NCBI GenBank assembly: GCA_025667525.1
Contig: CM046878.1
Span: forward strand, 511,632,274 to 511,696,273
Reading direction: 5' to 3'
Source of the DNA: Glebionis coronaria
Taxonomy: Eukaryota > Streptophyta > Magnoliopsida > Asterales > Asteraceae
DNA length: 64,000 nucleotides
This document shows positions 1 through 10,459 of the stretch, one piece after another. The notes beneath the pieces were generated by a model that did not search any database, was not told the DNA's origin, and saw only the letters and a list, made by a program, of their open reading frames with translations. Each line of letters begins with the position of its first letter. Within the stretch, counting starts at the first letter, position 1. Position numbers and translations under genes: made by a program.

Positions 1-378
1 ATTTTCTGACGAAGACATAAAAATACTGACAAAAACGTAAGTTTAATGACCAAAACATATGTTTACTGGCGAAAACGTAAAATACTGATGAAAACGTAAG
101 TTTACTGACGATAACGTAAAATTACTGACGAAAACATAAAAATACTGACGAAAACATAAAATTCTGATGAAAACGTAAGTTCACTGACGAAAACGTAAAA
201 TTACTGACGAAAACGTAAGTTTACTGACGAAAATGAAAATTTATTGACGAAAACGTAAATTTACTGACGAAATCGTAAAATTATTGATGAAAACGTAAAT
301 TTACTGACGAAAACGTAAAATTACTGACGAAAACGTAAAAGTACGAACGAAAACCGAAAAAAACTGCCAAAACGTAAA
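1..378. repeat. Minisatellite, ~20-bp unit
   Basis: About 19 tandem copies of a ~20-bp unit close to TTTACTGACGAAAACGTAAA fill this stretch. Copies differ by single substitutions (GACGA/GATGA/GACAA) and by 1-bp length changes. The array starts at the window edge, so its left end is not visible. No open reading frame runs through it. It stops directly at the terminal inverted repeat of the MITE at 380. Confidence 0.9.
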
Positions 379-379
379 G

Positions 380-663
380 GGTTAATATACACGCAGGTTA
401 CTAAAGTTTGACCAAAGTAACAATTTTGTTACTAAAGTTTGGCCAAAAAATAGAAATGGGGCCCACCAAAAGATGACATGACAATGCAACCGGTTGCTTA
501 ACTGGTAACCCCTACAATGAGTAATGGCGGGATAGATTTTCTGAACGTTTAGTAACAAATAAACCACACCCGTATACATTAGGAACCCAAGTGTAAGGTT
601 TTAAACTTTAGTAACAAAATCGTTACTTTGACCAAACTTTAGTAACCTCCTTGTATATTAACC
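380..663. mobile_element. MITE with ~60-bp terminal inverted repeats
   Basis: The left end (from GGTTAATATAC at 380) and the right end (to GTATATTAACC at 663) are imperfect inverted repeats of about 60 bp, both containing GTTACTAAAGTTTG. The element is 284 bp and encodes nothing convincing; the small antisense frame in it is a by-product of the repeats. Long inverted repeats and small size suggest a non-autonomous Mutator- or hAT-type DNA transposon, but I could not find a clean target duplication, so the superfamily is undecided. It abuts the minisatellite on its left. Confidence 0.75.
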
Positions 664-1984
664 ATTTGTTAAAGCATCTTGACGAGACAAATAGTGACTT
701 TGAATTAAACCTGGGTAAAAGATAAAATATCAATGTACTTATACTTTTGTCTAGTATTAAACCTCTTACATGTCCAGTTGGACTTTTTTTAAGTCTTTTT
801 TATCTTATTTTGACTGTAAATATTTTTATTTATGTTATATAATATTTGATGAAAATTATATCAATAAAAATACATTTTAAAATCTAATCTATTCATATAA
901 CTTTAATCAAATATTACATAACACAAATACAAATATTTATGGTCAAAGTTCAAGAACAAATACTTAGAATATTTCATAGTTGACACTTAATATGGGACAG
1001 AAGTATTACCTTTTTATTACCACATTTAACCTAAATCTTTTAAATCTTGATTTAATATGACCAATGTTGTGACTTCCTACCGGCTTAACAAGTAACAATG
1101 TCCATTTTACAACTACGTAGCCAAATACTAATCTCCACGTCATCAAAACTACCAACAACTCATCTTCACTCACCACCATCCGTCACCAACCATCCACCTC
1201 ATCCCCTCTAAACAACAGCATCCCATTTTTATAATACACTACTTATAAGAAAATTCTAGAATTTATGTGTACAAAAATTAGTATATCTTAAATCATCATT
1301 TTATACATATCAAACACAAAATCCATTATCAACCAATCTCATCTTCCAGATGTTTAAGCACTTGAAGATCTTATCTGCGGTGTCGGCGATAATTATGATC
1401 ATTCGAATATTACTCGTTGTAAAAAGATCACCACTAAAAGCAAAGCCAAAACTATTCAATATTATAGAATCCATACAAACATATGGAAACTATGTGGATA
1501 AGATCTATAGATTTATAGTTTCCACGAAGATCTATAGTTTCCATATGCTTAATTTGTTGGGTAAAATCCATGTAAACCTAATCTTGTTGTTGGGCGGTGA
1601 CAACAACACCAATGACGGATGCCGATATTGTTGGTGGTTATAGGATAGTTGTGGTGGGGAAGTGATGGCGAGGTTGCAAAATTAAGCTCTTTAATAACAG
1701 TGGTGAGGAGAGAGTTTATACTCTTATTATTCATTGGTATTTTTTATTTCTAACGCCAAATAGGCCTCCTCGCGTGCATTTCTATTAATGCGCTTTTAAG
1801 CCTTCTTTTCACAAACAAAACATATAAAATAATTGGTGTGCCTTGTGTAGCCATTCTCTTTCTTTCACTCGCTTTTATACGCAGACATATGTTACACCTG
1901 TTTTCCACTATTTCAATTTTATGTGGTGTGTATACAACGTTTGTTGTCATTGAATATGGGTATTGTTTGCTTTGGTTGAACCAA
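664..1984. other. AT-rich sequence without recognisable gene
   Basis: No gene or known transposon is recognised. A 97-residue frame at 1350-1643 has a hydrophobic N-terminus but matches nothing I know and looks like chance. A hairpin is visible: CATATGGAAACTAT near 1479 pairs with ATAGTTTCCATATG near 1533, with AGATCTATAG repeated in the loop. Confidence 0.5.
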
Positions 1985-2256
1985 TCTCTTCGTTCTCGCC
2001 CTCTGTGATGTGTGGTGTTGTTGATCGGTTGGTTGTGGTTAATCCGATGATGTCGGTCTCTTCGTTACCGCCCTCTGTGGTGAGTGACATTGTTGATCGG
2101 TGGGTTATGGTTATGATGATCTCTTTATTTCCACTCTTTGTGGTGTGTGGCGTGGTGTTGTTGATCCATCGGTTGGTTGTGGTTAATCCGATGATGACTA
2201 TCTATTCACTGTCGCGCTTTGTGGTATGTGGCCTTGTTGATCGGCGGATTACATGG
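1985..2256. repeat. Degenerate ~75-bp tandem repeat, about 4 copies
   Basis: Four successive blocks follow the same order of words: a Ser/Phe-coding pyrimidine stretch, then CTCTGTGGTGTGTGGTG, GTTGATCGGTTGG and GTTAATCCGATGATG. Blocks begin near 1988, 2061, 2121 and 2200, and the fourth is partial. One frame (1963-2277) stays open through all copies only because the unit lacks stops in that phase. I do not treat it as a gene. Confidence 0.7.
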
Positions 2257-2447
2257 GTACTTTATGGCGGTAATTGAAACCTTATTTGTCGGCCCTTTCC
2301 ACTTTAGTTTTATTTGGGCATTATGTTTATGGAAACTGTGAACCATTTTCTTATTTTTCATTATGTTAGTAACGTTATGATTATTTGTTTCTTAGCTGTG
2401 GTTTGGTTAGGGTTCGCGTGTTGTTAACTTAGTAGATGTTTATGTGA

Positions 2448-4015
2448 TATCAAGCCAAGGAGCATAGTTACATTGCTAATAAAACAATGAAGTTTAATCA
2501 TGATAATATGCAATGTTGTTTGTTCGCTGCATTTTTGTCTTAGGAGGACCTAACAAGATCTTTGATGCCATGAAAGATGACAGTTGGGTAGAGGCTATGC
2601 AAGCGGAGTTGTTGCAGTTTGATATTCAGGAGGTATGGATTTTAGAGGATTGCCCCAGAGGTGTCAGGCCCATTAGAACTAAATGGGTCCTCAGAAATAA
2701 GAAGGTTGAAAGGGGAATTGTGGTTAGGAACAAGGTTAGGTAGGTAGCCCAAGGGTACACACAACAAAAGGACATAGACTATGAGGATGTATTTTCCACT
2801 ATTGCAAGAATAGAGGCCATTAGGCTATTCTGGCTTATGCTTCCTGTATGGGCTTTATTGTGTATAAAATGGATGTTAAGAGTGTCTTCCTATATGGCAC
2901 AATTGAATAGGAGGTTTATGTTATGCAACCTCCTGGTTTTGAAGATCCAGAATACCCAAACAAGGTTTACAAGTTACATAAAGCTATGTATGGACTTCAT
3001 CAAGCCCCTGAGGCATGGTATGGTACTATGTCCAAGTATTTATTGGACAATGGTTTCAAATGGGCAAGATTGATCAGACACTCTTCATCAAGAAGCATAA
3101 AGGATACTTTCTTTTAGTACATGTTTATGTACATGACATCATATTTGGATCTATAAACTCTCATCTTAGCAAAGACTTTGTCATATTAATGCAAGAGAAT
3201 TTCCAAATGAGTGCTATGGGAGAACTGACTTTCTTCTTGGGTTTACAAGTTCAGCAAAAAATGATGGAATCTTTATCTCTCAAGATAAGTATGTTGATGA
3301 GATTGTAATGAAGTTTGTTTTTTCTGATGGTAAGAAGGTTACCACACCTATGGATAAAGAACATCCATGGGGTAAGGATGATGAAGAAAAGAGTGTTGAT
3401 GTCAGGCACTATAGATCTATGATTGGATCACTTATGTATCTCACAACTTTAAGGCCTGGTATTATGTTTGTTGTGTGTGTTTGTGTTAGACATCAGGTGA
3501 CACCAAAGTAGTGTCATCTATTCGATGTGAAAAAGATCTTTAGGTATCTAAAGTCTCATCCATTTTTGGGACTTTGGTATCCTAGGGAATCCCCCTTTGA
3601 GTTGGTCTCCTACTCAGATAGTGATTATGTGGGTGATAATGGGGATAGGAAATCCACATCTGGTGGATGTTAGTTTTTTGGGAGAAGATTGATATCTTGG
3701 TAGTGCAAAAAGCAGACAATTGTAGCCACTTCCACAACTTAGGCTGAGTATGTTTTAGTTGCAGGATGTTGTGGACAAGTTCTTTGGATTCAGAACCAAT
3801 TGCTAGACTATAGGTACAATTTCTTAAAAACTAATATTTTCATTGATAATAAGAGTACTATTTTCATTTTCAAAAATCTTGCGCAACACACTAAAACTAA
3901 GTATATTGAAATTAGACATCACTTTATTAGAGACTGTTTTGAAAAAGGTTTAATTGTTCCTGAAACTATTGATACAGAGTTTATGTTGTTGATCTGTTAA
4001 CTAAACTTTTGATAT
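2448..4015 (+). pseudogene. Element A pol remnant: reverse transcriptase and RNase H (copia)
   Basis: Homology starts at codons for a motif like EHSxIxNxTMKFNHDNM, also present in element C, and runs through the copia reverse transcriptase ([43 protein letters not shown]) into RNase H (SYSDSDY, RKSTSGGC, AEY, IEIRHHFIRDCFEKGL). The RT catalytic YVDD is changed to YVHD near 3130, which should abolish polymerisation. In-frame stops occur near 2741, 3511, 3672, 3702 and 3740, and there are frameshifts near 2830, 2900, 3060 and 3290. Several stops replace tryptophan or glutamine. Everything upstream of RT is absent. This is a dead fragment; family assignment to Ty1/Copia is firm. Confidence 0.9.
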
Positions 4016-4408
4016 TGGGAGATTCAAGTACTTGGTAACAAGTATTGGAATGATCAATCCTTAAAGATGTCTATGATTTTCAAGTGTGTTCAGGGTTGCA
4101 CTATTATTGAGTGTTGTATAATATGTTAGTTATTTTTTCATATGTAAATATTGCCATTGTTTTTGAAAATTTTCCCCTGCTTGGGTTTTTCTTTTATTTT
4201 TGTGTGTACTTTTTCTTGGCTTTACACTAACTATGCAGGATTAGGATTATTTGGTGTGTTTTGGATCACACTACTGATACAACGAATTGTAAGTGTTCTG
4301 TGTTTCAGGGGAGGGTTAGGTCAAACCTTTAGGATTTAGGGTATCACTAGGATAGTCATATATGGTTCTAGATCATATCCATAGGTGAGTGGGGGCTTTG
4401 TGACTATG
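4016..4408 (+). other. Element A spacer between pol and extra ORF, left part
   Basis: Non-coding T-rich sequence. The part with GGATTTAGGGTATCAC and TCATATATGGTTCTAGATCATATCC (about 4330-4385) is the reverse complement of 24385-24460 in element C, which shows both are the same spacer. It is interrupted at 4404-4408 by the ctatg target site of element B. Confidence 0.7.
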
Positions 4409-4930
4409 TGTTGGGTCAAAAAGTTAATGTGGCAGAAACTCAAAATTAAGAAAACATGAAGGCATTTGTTCAACGTTGACACATTGTGTCTAGACGTTGT
4501 CAAGTGTTAACGAAATGCTAACAGAAGTCAAACGCTGTTGGAAATATCTATTTAGGATAAATATTCAGAATATTATTTATGAATATTCTGTATTAGTTAT
4601 TTAAATAGAAGATATGCATGTTTATTTGATATTATCTCTTGTAAAACCCTAATCCTTACATTATAAAAGGAACCAAGGGTTATTAGGTTTTTCATAACTT
4701 TCATTCACAATGTAAACCTAAAGCGTGTGTAGCATTAGACGTGGGATTAATGTATACACGTCTAGTGGTTGTTGATTATTAATATAATGAGCAACCCTTT
4801 GATTAATTTATGTGTTCTTTGTGCCCTAAACACCTTGTTAACGGTTTTCATTCTATTCCGCCTTGATTCAATCAAGTGAATGGGAATCGTTCCTAGTAGC
4901 TAAAAGATCGAGGAAACCAAGGTTTCCACA
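4409..4930 (+). repeat. Element B 5' LTR
   Basis: Begins TGTTGGGTCAAAAAG and ends TTTCCACA. A TATA box (TATAAAAG) lies at 4662-4669. Upstream of it are repeats of AACGTTGACA / GTTGTCAAG, and the motif GACGTGGGATTAATGTATACACGTCTAG forms a near palindrome after the TATA box. Followed directly by the primer site. Confidence 0.93.
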
Positions 4931-4932
4931 GT

Positions 4933-4944
4933 TGGTATTAGAGC
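4933..4944 (+). other. Element B primer binding site (tRNA-iMet)
   Basis: TGGTATTAGAGC, two bases after the LTR, differs by one base from the TGGTATCAGAGC site complementary to the 3' end of initiator-methionine tRNA that is usual in plant copia elements. Confidence 0.88.
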
Positions 4945-6327
4945 CTCGTGGCTCGTGATGCTAGGACCAAGAAAGTGTTCGTGTTTTGAGAAGAAAAGAA
5001 AAATCCGTCTAGGGTTTTTCTGGGCGATTTTGTGTGCGCAGCAGTATTCAGAAGGCCATAACTTTTTATTGAACCGTTGGATCGCGACGAAATTTTTATG
5101 TTTGTTTTACACACATATATCTAGATATCCACCGGAGGGATTGTCGAGATCTATCCCCAAGAAAAAGTTATTAAGCGTCGAAGTCAGCAGTGGTCATATG
5201 TTGTTTTCTGTGAACAGTAATAGTAAAAACGTGATTTCTCTTTCGTTAACCGTTGGATCGTCGTGAAATTCGCGTTGTAGGTTCTTGACACTTGTGTCTA
5301 GGATCTTACCGAAGGGATCTTCGACCGGAGCTCTCATGAAGAAGATATCCGATGTCGAAGTTCGCTGCAGTTTATGGTTTTCACATAAAATCATGATTTA
5401 GGGTTCATAAAAACCTAGATCGACTAGCCGCTGATGTGTGTTATTAGACACTGATAGATGTTGGTGTTAGTGGATGTCATTGACGCTGACAAGGCATGGA
5501 TGAGATGCTGATGGCCAAGCGCTGACAGGTTTAAAGATGGCGCTGACAATGTTATACATAGGCGCTGACAGGAAAATCATGTGTCGTCCGATATATTGAT
5601 TTTCAAACGCTGATAAGTGTTGTCCGATATTGGACAACACATACTGATGAGATCTTGGACAGTGAAGGATCTTGTATGACAAAGGAAACGCTGTTGTTTG
5701 GAAAATTGGTAAGGTTTTTAGCACACAAAATAAGTATTTACACACGAAGGTACACGGGATCTCCGTTTTATACAGAATATCGTGTTGATATTAATGGCTC
5801 GGATATTTTTAAAAGGGGTCAATGATTTTTACGTAAGTTAGCAACAATTCATGAAGAATCTGATTGATATTAGATTATGTAATCGGGGTAGCCTTGTGAA
5901 AGAGTTATCCGTTCTAAGACTTTTACATATTGTATGAAGATGTTATTTCATTAAGATTCGTCATGAAGAGGTGTTCGCTTAAGGGGAAGAATTCCTATGG
6001 TAAGTTTGATGTTTGAAGAAGATTTTCGCGAGGTTATGTTCTATCATATCTTAAAAGTAATCAGCATTACAATTAACTTTTAATATAACTTGTTTGTGCT
6101 TTTAATGGTTGGTGACGAAGACTTTCATGTCTAGCAAAATAGGATTGCTATCACTTGAAGGAGTTACATTATCGTGTTCATTGTCTCACAAAGGATGAGG
6201 ATTTTGACAATGGGATCGAGGTCTACTTATACTTTGTGCCATGAGTATAAGTTCTTTATCACGTGGATAGTACAAGACATGGAACATAGGTTTGGGTTAC
6301 TCTACTTATACATCAAGAATATTATAG
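4945..6327 (+). other. Element B untranslated interior, left part
   Basis: Non-coding and colinear with 37675-39700 of element E. It contains two imperfect copies of a ~175-bp block, each starting AACCGTTGGATCG (near 5075 and 5250) and containing ACCGGAGGGAT / ACCGAAGGGAT and GTCGAAGT. Between 5440 and 5650 the words GACGCTGACA, GCGCTGACAG and ACGCTGATA recur, echoing the motif array of the LTR. The last five bases before 6333 (ttatt, 6328-6332) are the target site of F. Confidence 0.75.
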
Positions 6328-6332
6328 TTATT

Positions 6333-8390
6333 TGATTTAATGGTTTTAGCTATGTGTACTCGATATAATTCTCGGTATCTAATCGAATTGATCACGGTTT
6401 AGGGTGGGATTATTGGTGTTGGTCACTAAAAGGGGGAGCTTGATTATCTAAGTCTACAAATAGCATAAACGTAAAAGCTATTAAAAATAAAGATGAATAT
6501 CTAACCTTGATTTCTTTTCCAGAACGAATGCTGCACAGTAGAACTTTGGTGAAAATAACTAAGGGTAATTAACTATTTAAAATAAAATTGAAAATGTAAA
6601 TGTCGTTTAGTAAAAATGAAAGATTTAAAATTTAAGCTAAAAATTAAGACTTGAAATTATATGACTAAAAATGAAAACTTGATAAAAAGTAATTTTGAAA
6701 ACCTAAAACTTTATAAAAATTTAAACTTAAAAAAATTAACTAAATGAAAATGTTTAAAAATTAAATTAAGTAAAAATGGCGGAAAAATTTAAAGTTTAAA
6801 AGTAATTCGGGAAACTAAAACTTATTGTAAGTCGGGAAACCAAATTTGTACTTAATCCGAAATCCAAATTTTACACTCAATTCGGAATATGAAATTCCAC
6901 ACATAAGTCGGAATGTATTTCCTTCACTTAATTCGGAATGCGTGCTGTTGTACTTAATCCGGAATGTACAAATCCAAGACCTAGTTCGGAATGTAATCCC
7001 ACACTTAATTCGGAATCTGGTTGTCCAACACCTAATTCGGGAAACACATTCCACATGTAATCCGGAATGGAAAAGTTTTACTTAGTTCGGAATACCAATC
7101 CAAGATGTAATTCGGAATCCGTGTCACACAACTAGTTCGGAATATAACTTTGGATGTAGTTCGGAATCTCAATTCCTGATGTAGTTCGGAATCCACGATC
7201 ACAACCTAATCCGGAATGTTAATCACGAACTCAATTCGGAATCTGCATGTCTGACCTAGTTCGGAATCTGCGTCACCCACCTAATTCGGAATGTGTATAT
7301 TTATACTCAATTCGGGAAATGGAATTTTGTTTGGGAGGGAAAAATTAATGTAAGTCAGAATAATGATGTTTGATCTAATTCTGGATAATAGGTTTTGCAC
7401 ATAAGTCGGGAAAAGTAGTTTTGACACAGTTCGGGAAAAGAGGGTTTTGAAGATCCGAATTAAGCTAAAATAAGCAAAAATCAAATAAGCACTTACTAAA
7501 ACTTTTACCAAATCAATTTTTAGAAAAAGCTAATAAGACACAATTTAAAAACTTTTAAAAACACTAAATATGCAAAAATTTGAAATCAACTTTTTATAAA
7601 AATATTAAACTACCAAAATCAACTTATTTAAAAACTAATAAACATAAAGATTAAGCAAATAAGCACCTTAATCTAAAAACCTCAAACACACCAAACCAAT
7701 AAGCACAATCCAATAAGCAAACCAATCAACAAAATTAAACCAACTACATGATTAATTAAGCAAAACAATAGATTATGATTAAGAAAGGTAGAATGAGAAT
7801 TTATTAAAAATTTTGATTATATTAAAGATTAAGATCAAAGATTACAAGATTAAGATGAAGGTTTGATAAACTAGAGAGAAGAAAAATAAAACACACTTAA
7901 TTACCTAATAAAGTTAAAGACTAAAAATTACCTAACTCCTCTAATGACACATTAGAAGACTATATATAGGGGAAGGAGTAGGTGCTTGTTTCTTCCTCTT
8001 TTCTTCTTGTCTTCTCGTCTTTCTCGACTTAGTCTCGGGATTAGTCAAATGATAACTTGAACTCGTCTTCTATTTTTCTACTTTTAATAGACTTGGTTCT
8101 TCGACTTCGTTAAACTTCCGTCTTTAGACTTTTTCTTCGATAAATCTTCAGAATAGGCCTTTGACTTCCGTTCTTCTTGCACTTTTGATCTTTTGAGTTC
8201 GTCTTTTGTCTTTTTCTTCGATAAAAGCCCGTGAAAGCCCGTATTTTCTTCCTTTTTCCTCTTTTGGTCCTAAAACACAACAAAAACACCAACCACGCAT
8301 AATTCCGCCTTTTACGACATTAAATACACGTTTTGGTCTTGTTATTGTTAGAAATAAGTGGTAAAAGGATAAGTGTTTTCACACTTATTA
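6333..8390 (-). repeat. Element F 3' LTR
   Basis: 2058 bp; in sense orientation it runs from TAATAAGTGTGAAAACAC to CCATTAAATCA. A TATA element (CTATATATAG in sense) lies near 7961-7970. It is matched by the copy at 16320-18362, with scattered substitutions and small indels. Confidence 0.92.
6803..7440 (-). repeat. ATTCCGAA/ATTCCGGA motif array in element F 3' LTR
   Basis: About 25 copies of an 8-10-bp word (plus strand TAATTCGGAAT, TAGTTCGGAAT, TAATCCGGAAT, AAGTCGGGAAA; sense strand ATTCCGAATTA and variants) are spaced roughly 23-30 bp apart by unrelated bases. Only the short core repeats, not the spacers, so this is an array of sites and not a classical satellite. The frames that run through it on both strands are by-products. 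Confidence 0.85.
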
Positions 8391-8404
8391 AATCCCCTAC
8401 ACTT
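8391..8404 (-). other. Element F polypurine tract
   Basis: Sense strand AAGTGTAGGGGATT lies directly against the 3' LTR, the expected primer for plus-strand DNA synthesis. The same word precedes the 3' LTR of element G. Confidence 0.85.
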
Positions 8405-10459
8405 GACCATTGCAATGCCCTCATGCAATGCATTAATTTCAAAGCACGGTTTACATTTTTCATCATAATTAACCTACCTTGGCCTTTATTAAATACTAAA
8501 CACTAAGAAAACTAAAAAGATAGAAATATATACAAAATATTTGAAGGAAGAAAACAAGTAAAGAAATCAAAGACTTACATTAGGGCTTTAGTATGTCATG
8601 AATGTTTATCACCCTCAAGTTTCACGTTCCCCGCACCAAGCTTATAAACGATTTCATTGTTATTATAAGTTAGCAAACTAACACAAACTCATGTGGCCTA
8701 GTTATTCACTTAGACTCCCTTATTCCTAGGTGTATCTCTTATATTTTATGATTGTATTAAATGATCACGAGGATGCATTGTTTGACTAATTTTGATAGTT
8801 TATTTAGGCTGAAAATAAAGTGGGATGATTTAATCAATAGTTAGCTAAAGGACAAAATCTTTTAAAACTGCTTCTCGGGACCTCTTAAAGTTCATATCTT
8901 GGCATAACTCGCTTACGATTTGAGACCTTTCTCGGACCGATATTTGGCAGCGACTTCATTCTTCGAATCTTGAGAGACGTTCTTGAAATTATGGTCTTCT
9001 CTTCATAATAGGAATTTCTTCACTTGAAGTTTTTGAGAGATTCTTCATACTTGGACCATGACTTCTTCATTTTTCTCCAATCTTTATTTTGGATTTTGAT
9101 ATACAACGATCCACATCCTTTTAGGACTTGGATCTATTTATCCTCATACCTTGCTAGGGTCTTTTCGGATAGACTTCTTCATGATATTTAGGGGAGTATT
9201 TGCTTTTCGTCGTGTGTCTCGTCCATCATATTGATTTTTGATAAAATATTCTTCACATCACTTTTGATCTTTAGCAACAAAATGTAGCCCTCATGCCTTG
9301 TTAGGGCCTTTTCGGACTCGCCAATCTTCGCATCCCGCTTCAATAAGTTATGCCTTGGCTATGAACTCTAATTAATACCGAGCAACTTTTAAACGATCTT
9401 GGGCTAGAAGCTAAGTAACTTTTCAAATCGTACAACCTTACTTATTGCAATTAATTTTATTAGCAAGCGATGGGAGAAAAAGCTCATAATCAACTCACAT
9501 AAATTTATGAAAGAATACCAAACTTATAATTGACTCTATCATCTCTCGTTCTCCACAATTTAAAATCTCAAGGAATTAGACTCGTGAATGCTTAGCCAAT
9601 TAATTCAAAGTTTTGGATTTTCAAGTCATCTATAGGATCTTGCATCTTCTTAGACTTTTTCAAGTTTAGAATTTGCATTTTAAAGTTCCCTTGATAAACG
9701 ACTTTCTAGGATCAATTATAGGAACTTGCGAAAAGTTCTTGTTCTTAACCCGTAAGAGTTAAGACTTTCGCGTTTTAAAGTTCCCTATATAAAAGCCTAG
9801 CAAAACTTGACTTAAACACGTTAAGGATACTAGCTAGAGTAAACTTAGGTAAGTAAACTCGGGTTGAGTCAAAAGATTCATGACGTTTGAAAAATTAAAA
9901 CCACTTTATTAAACTTAATTCTAGCAAAGAAAGTAAATAACGATAACAAAGGAAAAACTACTAGGCCAAAATAGATTAAAAATTTTGAAAAATGTCGAAA
10001 AATAAAATTTTCCGGTTTAAATGAGGCCAAATTCATGGAAAAGCCCACTTAACTTCGATAGAAGTCCCCCTACACTTGATATAAACATTGTCCTCAATGT
10101 TTAAGCATGTGGGAGTAAATTCCCCTACACTTAGGATATTGTGCACGTTGTTTAAATCTTGCTAAGGAAAGGACAACTATAGCGATTTCAATGTCAATAT
10201 ATAAGATATGAAATATTGAATCATGACAGTTTAGGATAGAATTGGGAAGACGGGTACACGGGATCACGGGTCGTCAAATGTCATCAAAAGTGCTCTTTGA
10301 AGCTTTAATCCCTGCACATCATAAGAAACAAGACAACAAACCCTATGTAGCTCCCCCTACACTTATTATAAAAACAGGTAAAAAGGATAGATCATTGGGT
10401 TGCCTCCCGAGAAGCGCTTGTTTCTGTTAACCGAGTCACGAGCCTGACTCGACCCAGAA
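8405..10459 (-). other. Element F post-pol region
   Basis: About 2 kb between the pol stop and the 3' LTR, where some Athila elements have an env-like gene; I see no long frame. Next to the pol stop (10390-10460) is a block shared with G: a short inverted repeat around GAGTCAGGCTCGTGACTC, then GCTTCTCGGGAGGCAACCC in sense. Additional polypurine-like words (sense AAGTGTAGGGG) occur near 10060, 10112 and 10350. Confidence 0.7.

Noticed and set aside
1350..1643. 97-residue frame with hydrophobic start
   Set aside because: No similarity recognised, overlaps a hairpin repeat, and no promoter or exon structure; chance is the simplest explanation.
1963..2277. 104-residue frame
   Set aside because: It lies within the ~75-bp tandem repeat and is open only because the unit has no stop in that phase.
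6815..7085. Mirror-image frames of ~79 residues on both strands (also 16802-17072)
   Set aside because: They arise from the ATTCCGA arrays in the F LTRs, which lack stops in some phases; no domain and no independent conservation.
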